DNA of 64,000 bases from JAIBJN01 sp035461525 (GTDB lineage Bacteria; Actinomycetota; Thermoleophilia; Gaiellales; Gaiellaceae). The position numbers were made by a program, and so were the translations under genes. The stretch spans positions 62,001 through 126,000 of the forward strand of contig DATHVD010000048.1 in the NCBI GenBank assembly GCA_035461525.1. The letters are read 5' to 3'. Shown here piece after piece: positions 33,285-41,163 of the stretch. Positions within the stretch are counted from its first letter, which is position 1, and every line of letters begins with the position of its first letter. A model generated the notes under the pieces. It did no database searches. It was not told the DNA's origin and saw nothing but the letters and a program-made list of their open reading frames with translations.

Positions 33285-33329
33285 TTGACAAACGCATCGA
33301 CGATCATCTATACATAGACGATCGTCGAT
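33285..33329 (+). promoter_or_regulatory. arsR promoter and palindromic operator
   Basis: TTGACA (33285-33290), 18-base spacer, TATACA (33309-33314). A 34-base palindrome (33296-33329) with arms ATCGACGATC and GATCGTCGAT covers the -10 box and runs up to the ATG. One arm pair is mismatched. It is a typical site for self-repression by the ArsR protein encoded next. Confidence 0.85.
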
Positions 33330-33671
33330 ATGGAGATCCCGACGCCTATCTCGTGCTGCGCCCCGCTGGCCGCCCCGGTCCTCTCCGACGAGGAGGCCGA
33401 AGGCACCGCGGCGCTCTTTCGCGTGCTCGGCGACCCCGCCCGTGTCCGGATCGTGAACGTACTCGCGACGGCGGAGAAGCCCGTATGCGTGTGCGAGCTG
33501 ACGCCGGCGCTCGGGCTCACCCAGCCCACGGTCAGCCACCACCTGAAGAAGCTCGCGAACGCCGGCCTGCTCGACCGGGTGCAGCGGGGCCGCTGGGCCT
33601 ACTACGCCCTCTCGGACGGCGCCCTCGAGCGCGTCCGCTCGCTCCTCGACCCCCTGGAGGTACCCGCATGA
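33330..33671 (+). CDS. arsR: ArsR/SmtB-family metalloregulator
   Basis: A 113-residue winged-helix repressor. The metal site in the recognition-helix region is visible as KPVCVCELTPAL, the CVC(E/D)L motif that binds As(III) or Sb(III) in ArsR; an extra CC pair lies near the N terminus (PISCCAPL). The DNA-binding helix is LTQPTVSHHLKKLANAG and the wing is VQRGRWAYYAL. The ATG follows its own palindromic operator. The stop overlaps the arsM ATG, so repressor and methyltransferase form an arsenic operon. Confidence 0.9.
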   Translation: MEIPTPISCCAPLAAPVLSDEEAEGTAALFRVLGDPARVRIVNVLATAEKPVCVCELTPALGLTQPTVSHHLKKLANAGLLDRVQRGRWAYYALSDGALERVRSLLDPLEVPA

Positions 33672-34480
33672 CCACGTCCGCCGATGCCCTGCGCGAGCAG
33701 GTCCGCCGCCGCTACGCCGACGCGGCCCGCTCCGTCGCCGACTCCGACCCCGCCTCCTGCGGCGGCGGCTCCTGCTGCACCGGGGTGGAAGCCGGTCCCG
33801 GCTTCGGCGCCGAGCTCTACTCCGCCGGCGAGCAGGGTGAGCTGCCCGAGGCCGCCGTCCTCGGCAGCCTCGGCTGCGGCAACCCGACCGCGGTGGCGGA
33901 GCTCCGCGAGGGGGAGACCGTCCTCGACCTCGGCTCCGGTGGGGGCATCGACGTCATCCTCTCAGCGAAGCGCGTCGGCCCCTCGGGCCGCGCCTACGGC
34001 CTCGACATGACCGAGGAGATGCTCGCCCTCGCGCAGCGGAACGCCGAGGAAGCGGGCGTCGGCAACGCGATCTTCCTCCGCGGCGTCATCGAGGACATGC
34101 CGCTTCCGGCCTCGTCAGTCGATGTCGTCATCTCCAACTGCGTCGTCAACCTCTCCGTGGACAAGGCGGCCGTGTTCGCCGAGCTCGCCCGCGTCCTCCG
34201 GCCTGGCGGCCGGATCGGCATCTCGGACGTCGTCGCCGAGGATCGCCTCACGGCCGAGGAGCGGGCCGAGCGCGGTAGCTTCGCCGGCTGCATCGCCGGC
34301 GCGCTCTCCGTCTCCGAGTACGAGGCGGGGCTCGAGGCGGCCGGGTTCGAGGACGTGAGCGTCACGTTCACGCACGAGGTCGCCGACGGCCTCCACGGCG
34401 CGATCGTGCGGGGCGTCCGGGGCACGGGGCCGCTGGCGCCGCCGCAGGTCGAGTCGGCCGCCACGGCCGGCTGCTGCTGA
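33668..34480 (+). CDS. arsM: Arsenite S-adenosylmethionine methyltransferase
   Basis: A 270-residue SAM-dependent methyltransferase that methylates arsenite. The SAM site is VLDLGSGGGIDVILSA. Cysteines typical for ArsM are visible in GSLGCGNPTAV, VISNCVVNLS and SFAGCIAGAL, plus an N-terminal CGGGSCC and a C-terminal GCC. These would bind As(III) between thiols. The ATG overlaps the arsR stop (ATGA). Detoxification by methylation, with no visible arsB or arsC nearby, suggests this is the local arsenic system. Confidence 0.92.
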   Translation: MTTSADALREQVRRRYADAARSVADSDPASCGGGSCCTGVEAGPGFGAELYSAGEQGELPEAAVLGSLGCGNPTAVAELREGETVLDLGSGGGIDVILSAKRVGPSGRAYGLDMTEEMLALAQRNAEEAGVGNAIFLRGVIEDMPLPASSVDVVISNCVVNLSVDKAAVFAELARVLRPGGRIGISDVVAEDRLTAEERAERGSFAGCIAGALSVSEYEAGLEAAGFEDVSVTFTHEVADGLHGAIVRGVRGTGPLAPPQVESAATAGCC

Positions 34481-34482
34481 GA

Positions 34483-34941
34483 TCAGCCCTGGAAGTGCTC
34501 GACCGAGGCGTCGCTGCCGGGGAAGAAGAGCGTCTCGGCGCCCGTGTCCTCCCAGCGAACGCGGAAGGGCGGGCGGCCGTCGGGCCCGAGGGTCTCGAGG
34601 ATCTGACCGTCCCGGGGCGGCTCCCCGAGATGGTGCGCCCGGATGACCAGCCGGTCTCCGGGCGCGGCCTGCGGGCCGCTCGCCGCGGGCGGGCGCGAAG
34701 CCTTCTGCTTCCGCTTCCGTGCGGTAGCCGGCTTCCGGGCGGCGGCCCTCGCCTCCCGCGGCCGGCGGAGCGAGACCCGCGCGTCGCTCGAAGGCGAGAC
34801 GATCGACTCGCGGCCGTCCTCCCAGCGCACGCGGTAGCGCGGCCGGTCGGGCGTCCCGAGGACCTCGAGGATCTCGCCGGCGCGGCGCGCCCCGCCGACC
34901 GTCCTCGAGTCGAGCCAGATGCGGTCGCGCGCGGCCGTCAT
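34483..34941 (-). CDS. Tandem DUF1918 protein
   Basis: A 152-residue protein with two DUF1918 units separated by a basic linker. Unit 1 has GEILEVLGTPDRPRYRVRWE; unit 2 has GDRLVIRAHHLGEPPRDGQI and GPDGRPPFRVRWEDTGAETL. DUF1918 is a small SH3-like beta barrel common in actinobacteria, often near stress or universal-stress genes; its function is unknown. Usually one copy is found per protein, so the duplication is notable; the first copy has lost the usual GDxLVV start. It overlaps the upstream CBS gene by 4 bases (ATGA) and converges on arsM. Confidence 0.75.
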   Translation of the reverse strand: MTAARDRIWLDSRTVGGARRAGEILEVLGTPDRPRYRVRWEDGRESIVSPSSDARVSLRRPREARAAARKPATARKRKQKASRPPAASGPQAAPGDRLVIRAHHLGEPPRDGQILETLGPDGRPPFRVRWEDTGAETLFFPGSDASVEHFQG

Positions 34942-35597
34942 CTCGTGCCGACCCCGTTGGCCCAGGCGAGCTGCGTGCAGTCCACGGAGACGACTCCGGG
35001 CACCCGTCTGACGGCGGTCTCGAGCAGGTGCGCGGCGGCCGCGGTCTCGACCTGGCCGCGCAGCGTCACCTGCCCGCCCGTGACGTCGATCTCGAGATCG
35101 CCGCTGACGCCGGCCAGATGCCCGCCGGCGAGCTCGACGTGCAGCTCCTCCCAGATGTCGCCGTCCGGGCGGATGAACGCCCGGACGAGGTCGCCGCGGG
35201 TGAGGATCCCGACCAGGCGCCCGTCCACGGCGACCGGCAGCCGGTTGACGCGGGCGTCCATGAGCACGCGGGCCGCCTCGGCCAGCGGGCGGTCGGGCGC
35301 GATCGTCACGGCCGGCTCCGTCATCGCCTCGTAGGCGGTCGTCGCGTTCAGCCTGCGCTCGTCGGCGACCTCGCGGCCGGAGAGGAGCGCGAGGATGACG
35401 CCGCCGGCCGGCCGCGTCACGGCCTTCACGACGATGTCGGCCTCGGAGACGATGCCGAGGATGTGGTGGTCGGCGTCGACGACCGGCACGCCGGAGACGC
35501 CGTGCTCCACCATGAGCTCGGCGACCTGCTTCAGCGACGCGTCCGGGCCGACGGAGGCGACGTTCTCGGTCATGACGTCTCGGACGGTCAGAGTCAT
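34938..35597 (-). CDS. CBS-pair plus BON domain protein
   Basis: A 219-residue cytosolic protein: two CBS domains (VRDVMTENVASVGPDASLKQ and YEAMTEPAVTIAPDRPLAEA) and a C-terminal BON domain (GDLEIDVTGGQVTLRGQVET). CBS pairs bind adenosine ligands and act as energy sensors; BON domains bind membranes or other proteins. It is a paralogue of the protein at 39719. A GTAGTT block lies upstream, divergent from the hsp20 copy. It is co-transcribed with the DUF1918 gene. Confidence 0.88.
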   Translation of the reverse strand: MTLTVRDVMTENVASVGPDASLKQVAELMVEHGVSGVPVVDADHHILGIVSEADIVVKAVTRPAGGVILALLSGREVADERRLNATTAYEAMTEPAVTIAPDRPLAEAARVLMDARVNRLPVAVDGRLVGILTRGDLVRAFIRPDGDIWEELHVELAGGHLAGVSGDLEIDVTGGQVTLRGQVETAAAAHLLETAVRRVPGVVSVDCTQLAWANGVGTR

Positions 35598-35641
35598 GCC
35601 GCCACGCTCGCACGCGCGCGCGAGGCCGTCATCCGCGAGGA

Positions 35642-35670
35642 CGCCGATTCTCGCTGCGGGAGAACTACCG
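35642..35670 (-). promoter_or_regulatory. GTAGTT block upstream of the CBS-BON gene
   Basis: On the minus strand: GTAGTT, 14 bases, ATCGGCG. It starts about 71 bases before ATG 35597. With the hsp20 copy it makes the palindrome GAACTAC-N6-GTAGTTC. Confidence 0.5.
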
Positions 35671-35672
35671 AT

Positions 35673-35700
35673 GCGTAGTTCGCCACACGCCTATCGGCGG
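35673..35700 (+). promoter_or_regulatory. GTAGTT block upstream of hsp20
   Basis: GTAGTT, 12 bases, ATCGGCGG, starting 90 bases before ATG 35765. It resembles the blocks upstream of dodecin and the L,D-transpeptidase. Confidence 0.55.
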
Positions 35701-35764
35701 CGTCACCGATGCGGCGCCGGGCGCCGGGCGCGACCATCGGGCCGACACCGGAAAAGGAGGACAC

Positions 35765-36187
35765 ATGGAGACGGTCAAGTGGTCGCCGTTCCGTGAGCTC
35801 GACGCGATGGAGAGGCGCATGCGCCGGCTCTTCGAGGGCACGGGCTTCGCCCCGGCGTTCCTTCCCGCAGCCGACGTCTACGAGACCGACGACGAGTACG
35901 TCGTCGAGCTCGAGGTGCCGGGCTTCGAGGAGAAGGAGCTCGCGATCGAGGTAACGGACCACACGGTGAGCGTCAGGGCCGAGCGCGTCGAGGCGAAGGA
36001 GAAGGAGGAGAAGACGTACCATCTCCAGGAGCGCCTCGAGCGCTCCTTCGAGCGCCGGTTCCAGCTTCCGGCCGGGGCGGACACGGGCAAGGTGAAGGCC
36101 GAGTTCGCCAAGGGCGTACTCGCCATCCACGCCCCGAAGATGAAGGCCGCGAAGCCGCGTACGGTCGCGATCGGCGCGAAGAAGTGA
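35765..36187 (+). CDS. Small heat-shock protein, Hsp20 family
   Basis: A 140-residue alpha-crystallin-domain chaperone that would hold unfolding proteins. The core runs from PAADVYETDDEYVVELEVPG through FAKGVLAIHAPK, with the conserved GVL motif; the N-terminal arm is short (FRELDAMERRMRRLF) and the usual C-terminal IxI tail appears only as TVAIGAKK. A strong AAAGGAGG lies 6 bases before ATG 35765. A GTAGTT block upstream links it to other stress genes here; no CIRCE or HAIR element was seen. Confidence 0.92.
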   Translation: METVKWSPFRELDAMERRMRRLFEGTGFAPAFLPAADVYETDDEYVVELEVPGFEEKELAIEVTDHTVSVRAERVEAKEKEEKTYHLQERLERSFERRFQLPAGADTGKVKAEFAKGVLAIHAPKMKAAKPRTVAIGAKK

Positions 36188-36200
36188 CGCAGCGGGCGGG

Positions 36201-36223
36201 GCCGGCGGCAAGCCGCCGCCGGC
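36201..36223 (+). terminator. Hairpin after hsp20
   Basis: GCCGGCGGC and GCCGCCGGC can form a 9-bp GC stem with a 5-base loop 14 bases after the hsp20 stop. There is no T tract, so termination is likely but not sure. Confidence 0.5.
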
Positions 36224-36232
36224 CTCCGCCAT

Positions 36233-36400
36233 CTAGGAGGGTTTGGCGGAATATCGCTCGTCGCCGGGGTGCGATGATCGTTCCGAGGCAAGGACGCAGG
36301 GAGCGCGCGTAGCCGAAGCTACGGGCGCGACCGAGGACGCAGCATCGGGGCGAGCAGCGCGGCCCGGCGGCACAGCGTGTATTTCGTCAAACCCTCCTAG
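36233..36400. repeat. 168 bp long-hairpin element with CTAG ends
   Basis: Ends are CTAGGAGGGTTTGGCGG and, inverted, CTAGGAGGGTTTGACGA; 19 of 21 end bases pair. Inside, CGCCGGG pairs with CCCGGCG, CGATG with CATCG, and an apical CGTAGC-CGAA-GCTACG hairpin closes the rod. It has the same size and end pattern (CTAG, G-rich, TTKGKCG) as the element at 15006. The right CTAG contains the stop codon of the minus-strand gene at 36397. Confidence 0.6.
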
Positions 36401-36699
36401 CTCTCGCGCTCCCAGAAGAAGGCCTCGCGCGCGACGCGCGGAGGCTCCGCGAGGAGCTCCTTCCAGGCCTCCACGGCGTCGTTCAGCTGCGGGTGCAGCG
36501 CGTCGCCGACGAGGTCGTCGACCTCCCATTCGACGTCGCCGTCCTCGAAGACGAAGACGACCTCGGCGCCGGTGAGGTAGACGGCGTGCCGGGCGAACCC
36601 GCTCGCGTTCAGGTCGAACGGCGGGCCGGCGCGGACGAGCGCATCGGCCCGCTCGCGCATCTCCGGTGCGAGCGGCGCCACGATGACGAGACGACGCAC
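36397..36699 (-). CDS. Small hypothetical protein, possible dimeric alpha-beta barrel
   Basis: A 100-residue protein I cannot name. The pattern VRRLVIVAPLAPEMRERADAL, then RHAVYLTGAEVVFVFEDGD, WEVDDLV and FFWERES fits a ferredoxin-like or antibiotic-monooxygenase-like fold (beta-alpha-beta with a closing strand), but no catalytic residues stand out. GTG 36699 lies 4 bases after the stop of the next upstream gene, so the two are co-transcribed. Its TAG stop lies within the CTAG end of the hairpin element. Confidence 0.55.
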   Translation of the reverse strand: MRRLVIVAPLAPEMRERADALVRAGPPFDLNASGFARHAVYLTGAEVVFVFEDGDVEWEVDDLVGDALHPQLNDAVEAWKELLAEPPRVAREAFFWERES

Positions 36700-36703
36700 C
36701 GTC

Positions 36704-36907
36704 TCAGTTGGGGTCGGGCGTAAGCGCTTCGAGCTCGATCCCGGCCCGCTCGAGCTGCTCCGCCATCCGCAGGTGATCCTCCTCGAGGATGCGCGCGATC
36801 GAGTGCGCGAAGGCATGCACCGTCGGCGCGTCGCCCTCCGTGTGCATCGCGCGGACGAGCTCCTCCTGGAGCCGGTCGCGGATCTCTTCCTCGGTCAGTC
36901 CGAACAT
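36704..36907 (-). CDS. Small helical hypothetical protein
   Basis: A 67-residue, mostly helical and acidic protein (MFGLTEEEIRDRLQEELVRA ... IARILEEDHLRMAEQLERAG). ATG 36907 has a GAGG-type ribosome binding site 6-7 bases upstream (GGTGAGGAAGCC). No motif is known to me. It precedes the 36699 gene with a 4-base gap. It could be a small helical-bundle partner of that protein. The pair is divergent from the PEP synthase gene. Confidence 0.55.
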   Translation of the reverse strand: MFGLTEEEIRDRLQEELVRAMHTEGDAPTVHAFAHSIARILEEDHLRMAEQLERAGIELEALTPDPN

Positions 36908-37060
36908 GGCTTCCTCACCCCTTTCCGGTCGCCGACAGCGTGCCTGCGTGGCCCCCGGCCGGGCATCCGCGGAAGCCCCGATCCCGGATGGGCGCATTCA
37001 CCGATGGCGGGCGCCCGGATCGCGTGGATGGTGAGGGCGCCACCCGACGTGGAGGTCCCG

Positions 37061-39394
37061 ATGACTGTGAAGACCACCAGCCGGCTCGTCGCCCCGATTG
37101 CCGAGCTCGACCGCGCCGATGTGCCCTTCGCCGGAGGCAAGGGCGCGAACCTCGGCGAGCTCGCCGGCGCCGGCTTCCCCGTCCCGCCGGCCTTCGTCGT
37201 CGCCGCTTCCGCATACGCCGCCTTCGTGGACTCGACCGGGCTCCGTGACCAGATCGCCGCCCGGCTCGCCGACGTGGACGTCGACGACCCGGCGGCGCTC
37301 GCGGAGGCGGCCGAGGCGATTCGCGGGCTGATCGCCGCCGAGCCGCTCCCGGACCGGATCGCCGGCGAAATCCGGCGCGCCTACGCCGACCTCGCCGCCG
37401 ACGCGGGCGAGGAGGACGCGCCCGTGGCCGTGCGGTCCTCCGCGACCGCCGAGGACACCCAGGCCGCGTCCTTCGCCGGCATGAACGAGACCTTCCTCAA
37501 CGTCCGCGGCGCGGACGCCGTCCTCGACGCTGTCCGGCGCTGCTGGTCGTCCCTCTTCGGCGCGCGAACGGTTTTCTACCGGGCGAAGCGCGGCTTCGGG
37601 CAGGCGGACATGGACATCGCGGTCGTCGTGCAGCGGCAGATTCCCGCCGCGCGCGCGGGCGTCATGTTCACGGTCGACCCGGCCACCGGCGCCCCCGACC
37701 GACTCGTGATCGAGGGCTCCTTCGGGCTCGGCGAGGCGGTCGTGAGCGGCAGCGTCTCGCCCGACCGCTACGTCGTCGACAAGGAGACGTTGACCGTGCT
37801 CGCGCGCGAGATACATCCCAAGTCGGCAGCCGTCGAGCCGCTCCCCGCCGGCGGAACGACCGTGCGGGCGCTGGCCTCCGAGGAGGCTCTCCGGCCGACG
37901 CTCGCCGACGACGAGGCGCGCGAGCTCGCCCGCATCGGCCGCGACGTGGAGCGTCACTACGGCGCGCCGCAGGACACCGAGTGGGCGATCGACGCGGGCG
38001 GGACGATCTGGATGCTCCAGTCCCGGCCGGTGACGACCGGGCCGGCCCCCGCCGCCGAGGCCGGGCCTGCGCCGGAGGAGGCCCGCGTGCTCCTCCGCGG
38101 CCTCGGGGCCGCGCCGGGCGTCGCGAGCGGCCCTGTCCGCGTCCTCGCCTCGCTCGCCGAGGCTGCGGACTTCGAGGACGGGGCCGTCCTCGTGACCCGG
38201 ATGACCGCGCCCGACTGGGTCCCGCTGATGCGCCGCGCCGCGGCGATCGCGACCGACTCAGGCGGGATGACCTGCCACGCCGCCATCGTCTCGCGCGAGC
38301 TCGGCATCCCCTGCGTCGTCGGCGCGCAGGAGGCCACGCGCAGGCTCCGTGACGGCGAGATCGTGACCGTGGACGCGACGCGCGGCCTCGTGCTCGAGGG
38401 CGCGGCGCCGGCGGCGGCGCCGGCCGAGGCACCGGCGCGCGCGGCCGTCGCTCCGGCGCCTGCGCCGGTCACCGCGACGCGCCTCCTCCTCAACCTCTCC
38501 GAGCCGTCCCAGGTCGCGCGCGCGGCCGCGCTCGACGTGGACGGAGTGGGGCTCCTGCGCGCCGAGATGATGGTGATCGAGGCGCTCGAGGGCCGGCATC
38601 CGAGGCTTCTCCTCGACCAGGGCCACGGCGGCGAGTTCGTGGAGCGCATGGCCGCCGGGCTGACGACCTTCGCGGCCGGCTTCGCTCCCCGCCCGATCAC
38701 GTACCGGACGATCGACTTCCGTACGAACGAGTTCCGGAACCTCGAGGGTGGCGCCGAGTTCGAGCCTGTCGAGGCGAACCCGATGATCGGGGTGCGCGGC
38801 GCGCTCCGCTACGTGCGCGAGCCCGATCTCTTCGGCCTCGAGCTCGAGGCCGTGCGGCGCGTCTGGGACGGCGGGCACACGAACCTCCACGTCATGCTCC
38901 CGTTCGTGCGGACGGCGGACGAGCTCGCCCGCTGCCGCGAGCTCGTCGGCGAGTCGGGGCTCCTCGACCGCGCCGGCTTCGAGCTCTGGGTGATGGCAGA
39001 GGTGCCGAGCGTCCTCTTCAACCTCGAGCGCTACGCGGAGCTCGGCGTCGTCGGCATCTCGATCGGCTCCAACGACCTCACGCAGCTCCTGCTCGGCGCC
39101 GACCGCGACTCCGAGCTCCTCGCCGACGTCTTCGACGAGCGTGACCCGGCGGTCGTCGCCTACCTCCGGGAGCTGATCCCCCGCGCGCGGGGCCTCGGGC
39201 TGGCGACCTCCATCTGCGGCCAGGCGCCCTCCGTGCATCCCGGCTACGCGGAGCTCCTCGTCCGCGCGGGCATCGACGCGATCTCGGTGAACGTCGACGT
39301 CGTCGACACGACGCGCCGGCTGATTGCGGCGGCCGAGCGGCGCGTGCTCCTCGACGCGGCCCGGACGGCCCCGGGGGCCGGCGCGGATCCGTAG
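37061..39394 (+). CDS. ppsA: Phosphoenolpyruvate synthase (pyruvate, water dikinase)
   Basis: A 777-residue enzyme making PEP from pyruvate with ATP, giving AMP and phosphate. The order is an ATP-binding PPDK_N domain (FAGGKGANLGELAGAGFPVP; VRSSATAEDTQAASFAGMNE), a mobile phosphohistidine domain with the catalytic His in GGMTCHAAIVSRELGIPCVV, an Ala/Pro linker, and a C-terminal PEP-binding barrel (GVGLLRAEMMV; SIGSNDLTQLLLGADRDS; ICGQAPSVHP). Length is usual for PpsA. GGAGG precedes ATG 37061. Alone among stress genes, it may serve gluconeogenesis in starvation. Confidence 0.93.
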   Translation: MTVKTTSRLVAPIAELDRADVPFAGGKGANLGELAGAGFPVPPAFVVAASAYAAFVDSTGLRDQIAARLADVDVDDPAALAEAAEAIRGLIAAEPLPDRIAGEIRRAYADLAADAGEEDAPVAVRSSATAEDTQAASFAGMNETFLNVRGADAVLDAVRRCWSSLFGARTVFYRAKRGFGQADMDIAVVVQRQIPAARAGVMFTVDPATGAPDRLVIEGSFGLGEAVVSGSVSPDRYVVDKETLTVLAREIHPKSAAVEPLPAGGTTVRALASEEALRPTLADDEARELARIGRDVERHYGAPQDTEWAIDAGGTIWMLQSRPVTTGPAPAAEAGPAPEEARVLLRGLGAAPGVASGPVRVLASLAEAADFEDGAVLVTRMTAPDWVPLMRRAAAIATDSGGMTCHAAIVSRELGIPCVVGAQEATRRLRDGEIVTVDATRGLVLEGAAPAAAPAEAPARAAVAPAPAPVTATRLLLNLSEPSQVARAAALDVDGVGLLRAEMMVIEALEGRHPRLLLDQGHGGEFVERMAAGLTTFAAGFAPRPITYRTIDFRTNEFRNLEGGAEFEPVEANPMIGVRGALRYVREPDLFGLELEAVRRVWDGGHTNLHVMLPFVRTADELARCRELVGESGLLDRAGFELWVMAEVPSVLFNLERYAELGVVGISIGSNDLTQLLLGADRDSELLADVFDERDPAVVAYLRELIPRARGLGLATSICGQAPSVHPGYAELLVRAGIDAISVNVDVVDTTRRLIAAAERRVLLDAARTAPGAGADP

Positions 39395-39417
39395 TTGCCC
39401 GAAGCGCGGATCAGCGG
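39389..39417 (+). promoter_or_regulatory. GTAGTT block upstream of dodecin
   Basis: CCGTAGTT, 13 bases, ATCAGCGG. It starts 93 bases before the dodecin ATG and includes the ppsA stop codon. It shares GCGCGGATCAGCGG with the block at 43198. Confidence 0.55.
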
Positions 39418-39483
39418 GGCCGCCGATGGCCCCGCCCGGGGGCACGGCGACGATCGGAGAGCCAAACGAGCAAGGAGGAACGC

Positions 39484-39684
39484 ATGTCCGTCGCCAAGGT
39501 CATCGAGCTGACGGCCGAGTCGTCCGAGAGCTTCGAAGACGCGATCCGGCAGGGCATCGCCAAGGCGGGCGAGAGCGTCCGGAACATCAAGGCCGCGTGG
39601 GTCAAGGAACAGCAGGTCACGATCGCGGACGGCGAGATCTCGAGCTTCCGCGTCGACCTCAAGATCACGTTCGTCATCGAATGA
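39484..39684 (+). CDS. Dodecin family flavin-binding protein
   Basis: A 66-residue dodecin, a dodecameric hollow-sphere protein that stores flavin or CoA. It has the full family pattern: KVIELTAESSESFEDAIRQG, then KAGESVRNIKAAWVKEQQV with the Trp that stacks on flavin, and SSFRVDLKITFVIE. AAGGAGG lies 7 bases before the ATG. It is followed by the CBS-BON gene after 34 bases with its own strong ribosome binding site, so they probably share a transcript starting at the GTAGTT block. Confidence 0.93.
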   Translation: MSVAKVIELTAESSESFEDAIRQGIAKAGESVRNIKAAWVKEQQVTIADGEISSFRVDLKITFVIE

Positions 39685-39718
39685 GAGCCCGGGCGCGCCC
39701 GGAGGAGGAGGAATCGTC

Positions 39719-40399
39719 ATGAAGGTCAAGGAAGTCATGTCCGTCAACATCGCCTCGGTCCGGCCCGACATGACGCTCAAGCAGGCTGCCGCGCTGATGG
39801 CGCGGCGCGGCGTCTCTGGGCTGCCCGTCGTGGACGAGCAGGGCGAGCTGCTGGGTGTCGTCTCCGAAGCGGACATCATCGTCAAGGCGGCGAGCCACCC
39901 GGAGGGGGCCGGCATCTACAGCCGTCTCTTCATGCCCGAGGGCGTGGACCCGCAGCGCGTCGAGGCCACCACCGTGGGCGAGGCCATGACGTCGCCGGCC
40001 GTGACCGTGGACGCCGACCGGCCGGTCGCCGTCGCCGCCCGGCTCATGGTCGAGCACAGCATCAACCGGCTTCCGGTGCTCGTCGACGGAAAGCTCGCCG
40101 GCATCGTCAGCCGCGCCGACCTCGTGCAGGCCTTCCGGCGCTCCGACGGCGACATCCACGACGAGCTCCTGAACGAGGTGGTCGTGCACACGCTGTGGCT
40201 CTCCCCGGACAGCCTCGACATCGGCGTCGATGACGGCAAGGTGTCCATTCGCGGGCAGGTGCCGACCAGGACGACGGCCGACCTCCTCGAGGCGTTCGCC
40301 TGGAGGGTCCCCGGCGTCGTGTCGGTCGACCGCAGCGGCCTCGCGTGGGAGGTGGACGACAGGGCGCACCGCCGCTCGAGAGAGCGGGCGGGCGCCTAG
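39719..40399 (+). CDS. CBS-pair plus BON domain protein
   Basis: A 226-residue paralogue of the 34938 protein. CBS1 is VKEVMSVNIASVRPDMTLKQ; CBS2 is VGEAMTSPAVTVDADRPVAV; the BON domain is DIGVDDGKVSIRGQVPTRTT. Likely an adenylate-sensing regulator of a membrane or protein partner. GGAGGAGG precedes ATG 39719. It follows dodecin in the same direction, and the stop overlaps the end of the convergent hydrolase gene by 4 bases. Confidence 0.88.
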   Translation: MKVKEVMSVNIASVRPDMTLKQAAALMARRGVSGLPVVDEQGELLGVVSEADIIVKAASHPEGAGIYSRLFMPEGVDPQRVEATTVGEAMTSPAVTVDADRPVAVAARLMVEHSINRLPVLVDGKLAGIVSRADLVQAFRRSDGDIHDELLNEVVVHTLWLSPDSLDIGVDDGKVSIRGQVPTRTTADLLEAFAWRVPGVVSVDRSGLAWEVDDRAHRRSRERAGA

Positions 40400-41163
40400 G
40401 AGGACTCCTCGGCGCGGTGCCAGTGCTCGAGGAGCGAGGCAGCCAGCCGCTCGGGCTCGATCCTGTGCGGTGGGTCGAAGTGATGGCGCTCGCGGAAGAT
40501 CTCGAGCGTGAAGTCGAGGAAGAGCCGCTCGAGTCGCATGGCTGCGCGCTCGTAGAGAACGGGGTTGCTGCGCCCGCCGAGGGCGTAGTAGACGGGGCGG
40601 CGGAACTGCCGCAGCGCCTCGTGGTCGATGTCGCCGGTCCGGAAGACGTTGGCGAACGCGCGGATCCCGGCCGGGCGCGACGCCATCCAGGGCGGCGGCG
40701 GGCCCTCGGGGGGAGGGGGAGGCTCGACGCCGGGGCGGAGCTGGAAGCGCACGAACGCCGGCATCAGCTCGTCGGGGTCAGCGGAGACAAGGGCGTCGAA
40801 TGTCTCCCACACCGCGTGCTCCTCCGGGCCCATGCCGCTCCAGCCGATCCAGGCGGGCTCGAGGAGGGCGAGGCTGAGGAGCCGGTTCGGTCGCCGGGCG
40901 GCGAGTGCGAGGGCGGCCGCCCCGCCTCCCGAGTAGCCGACGAGGTGGAAGCGCTCCAGGCCGGCGGCCTCGGCCTCGCGCAGGACGCCCTCGATCTCCA
41001 GCTCGAGCGAGTAGCCCGCGGGCGGGACGTCGTTCGCGTAGACCTCGAGCTCCTTCGGTCGCGCGTCCGCCTCGTCGCCGAGCGCCTCGACGAGCGCTCC
41101 GTAGGCAAGGCCGGCGGGCAGCACGCTGCCCGGGAGCAGGATCGCTTGGGGCCCCCCCGGCAC
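40396..41163 (-). CDS. Alpha/beta hydrolase
   Basis: A 255-residue alpha/beta hydrolase. The oxyanion entry is AILLPGSVLPAGLAYGAL, the nucleophile elbow LVGYSGGGAAALALA with Ser as nucleophile, and the catalytic His is probably in FRERHHFDPPHRIEP. A proline-rich segment (PPPPPEGPPPPW) lies in the lid region. GTG 41163 is preferred because a TACCCT box is 10 bases upstream and the fold begins there; the frame stays open to a TTG at 41253. Substrate unknown; esterase, lipase or haloperoxidase-like activities are all possible. Confidence 0.72.
   Translation of the reverse strand: MPGGPQAILLPGSVLPAGLAYGALVEALGDEADARPKELEVYANDVPPAGYSLELEIEGVLREAEAAGLERFHLVGYSGGGAAALALAARRPNRLLSLALLEPAWIGWSGMGPEEHAVWETFDALVSADPDELMPAFVRFQLRPGVEPPPPPEGPPPPWMASRPAGIRAFANVFRTGDIDHEALRQFRRPVYYALGGRSNPVLYERAAMRLERLFLDFTLEIFRERHHFDPPHRIEPERLAASLLEHWHRAEESS

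Noticed and set aside
36950..36980. Sixth GTAGTT-type block before ppsA
   Set aside because: Only the CGGAAGC...GATC part is similar and GTAGTT is missing, so it was not counted.
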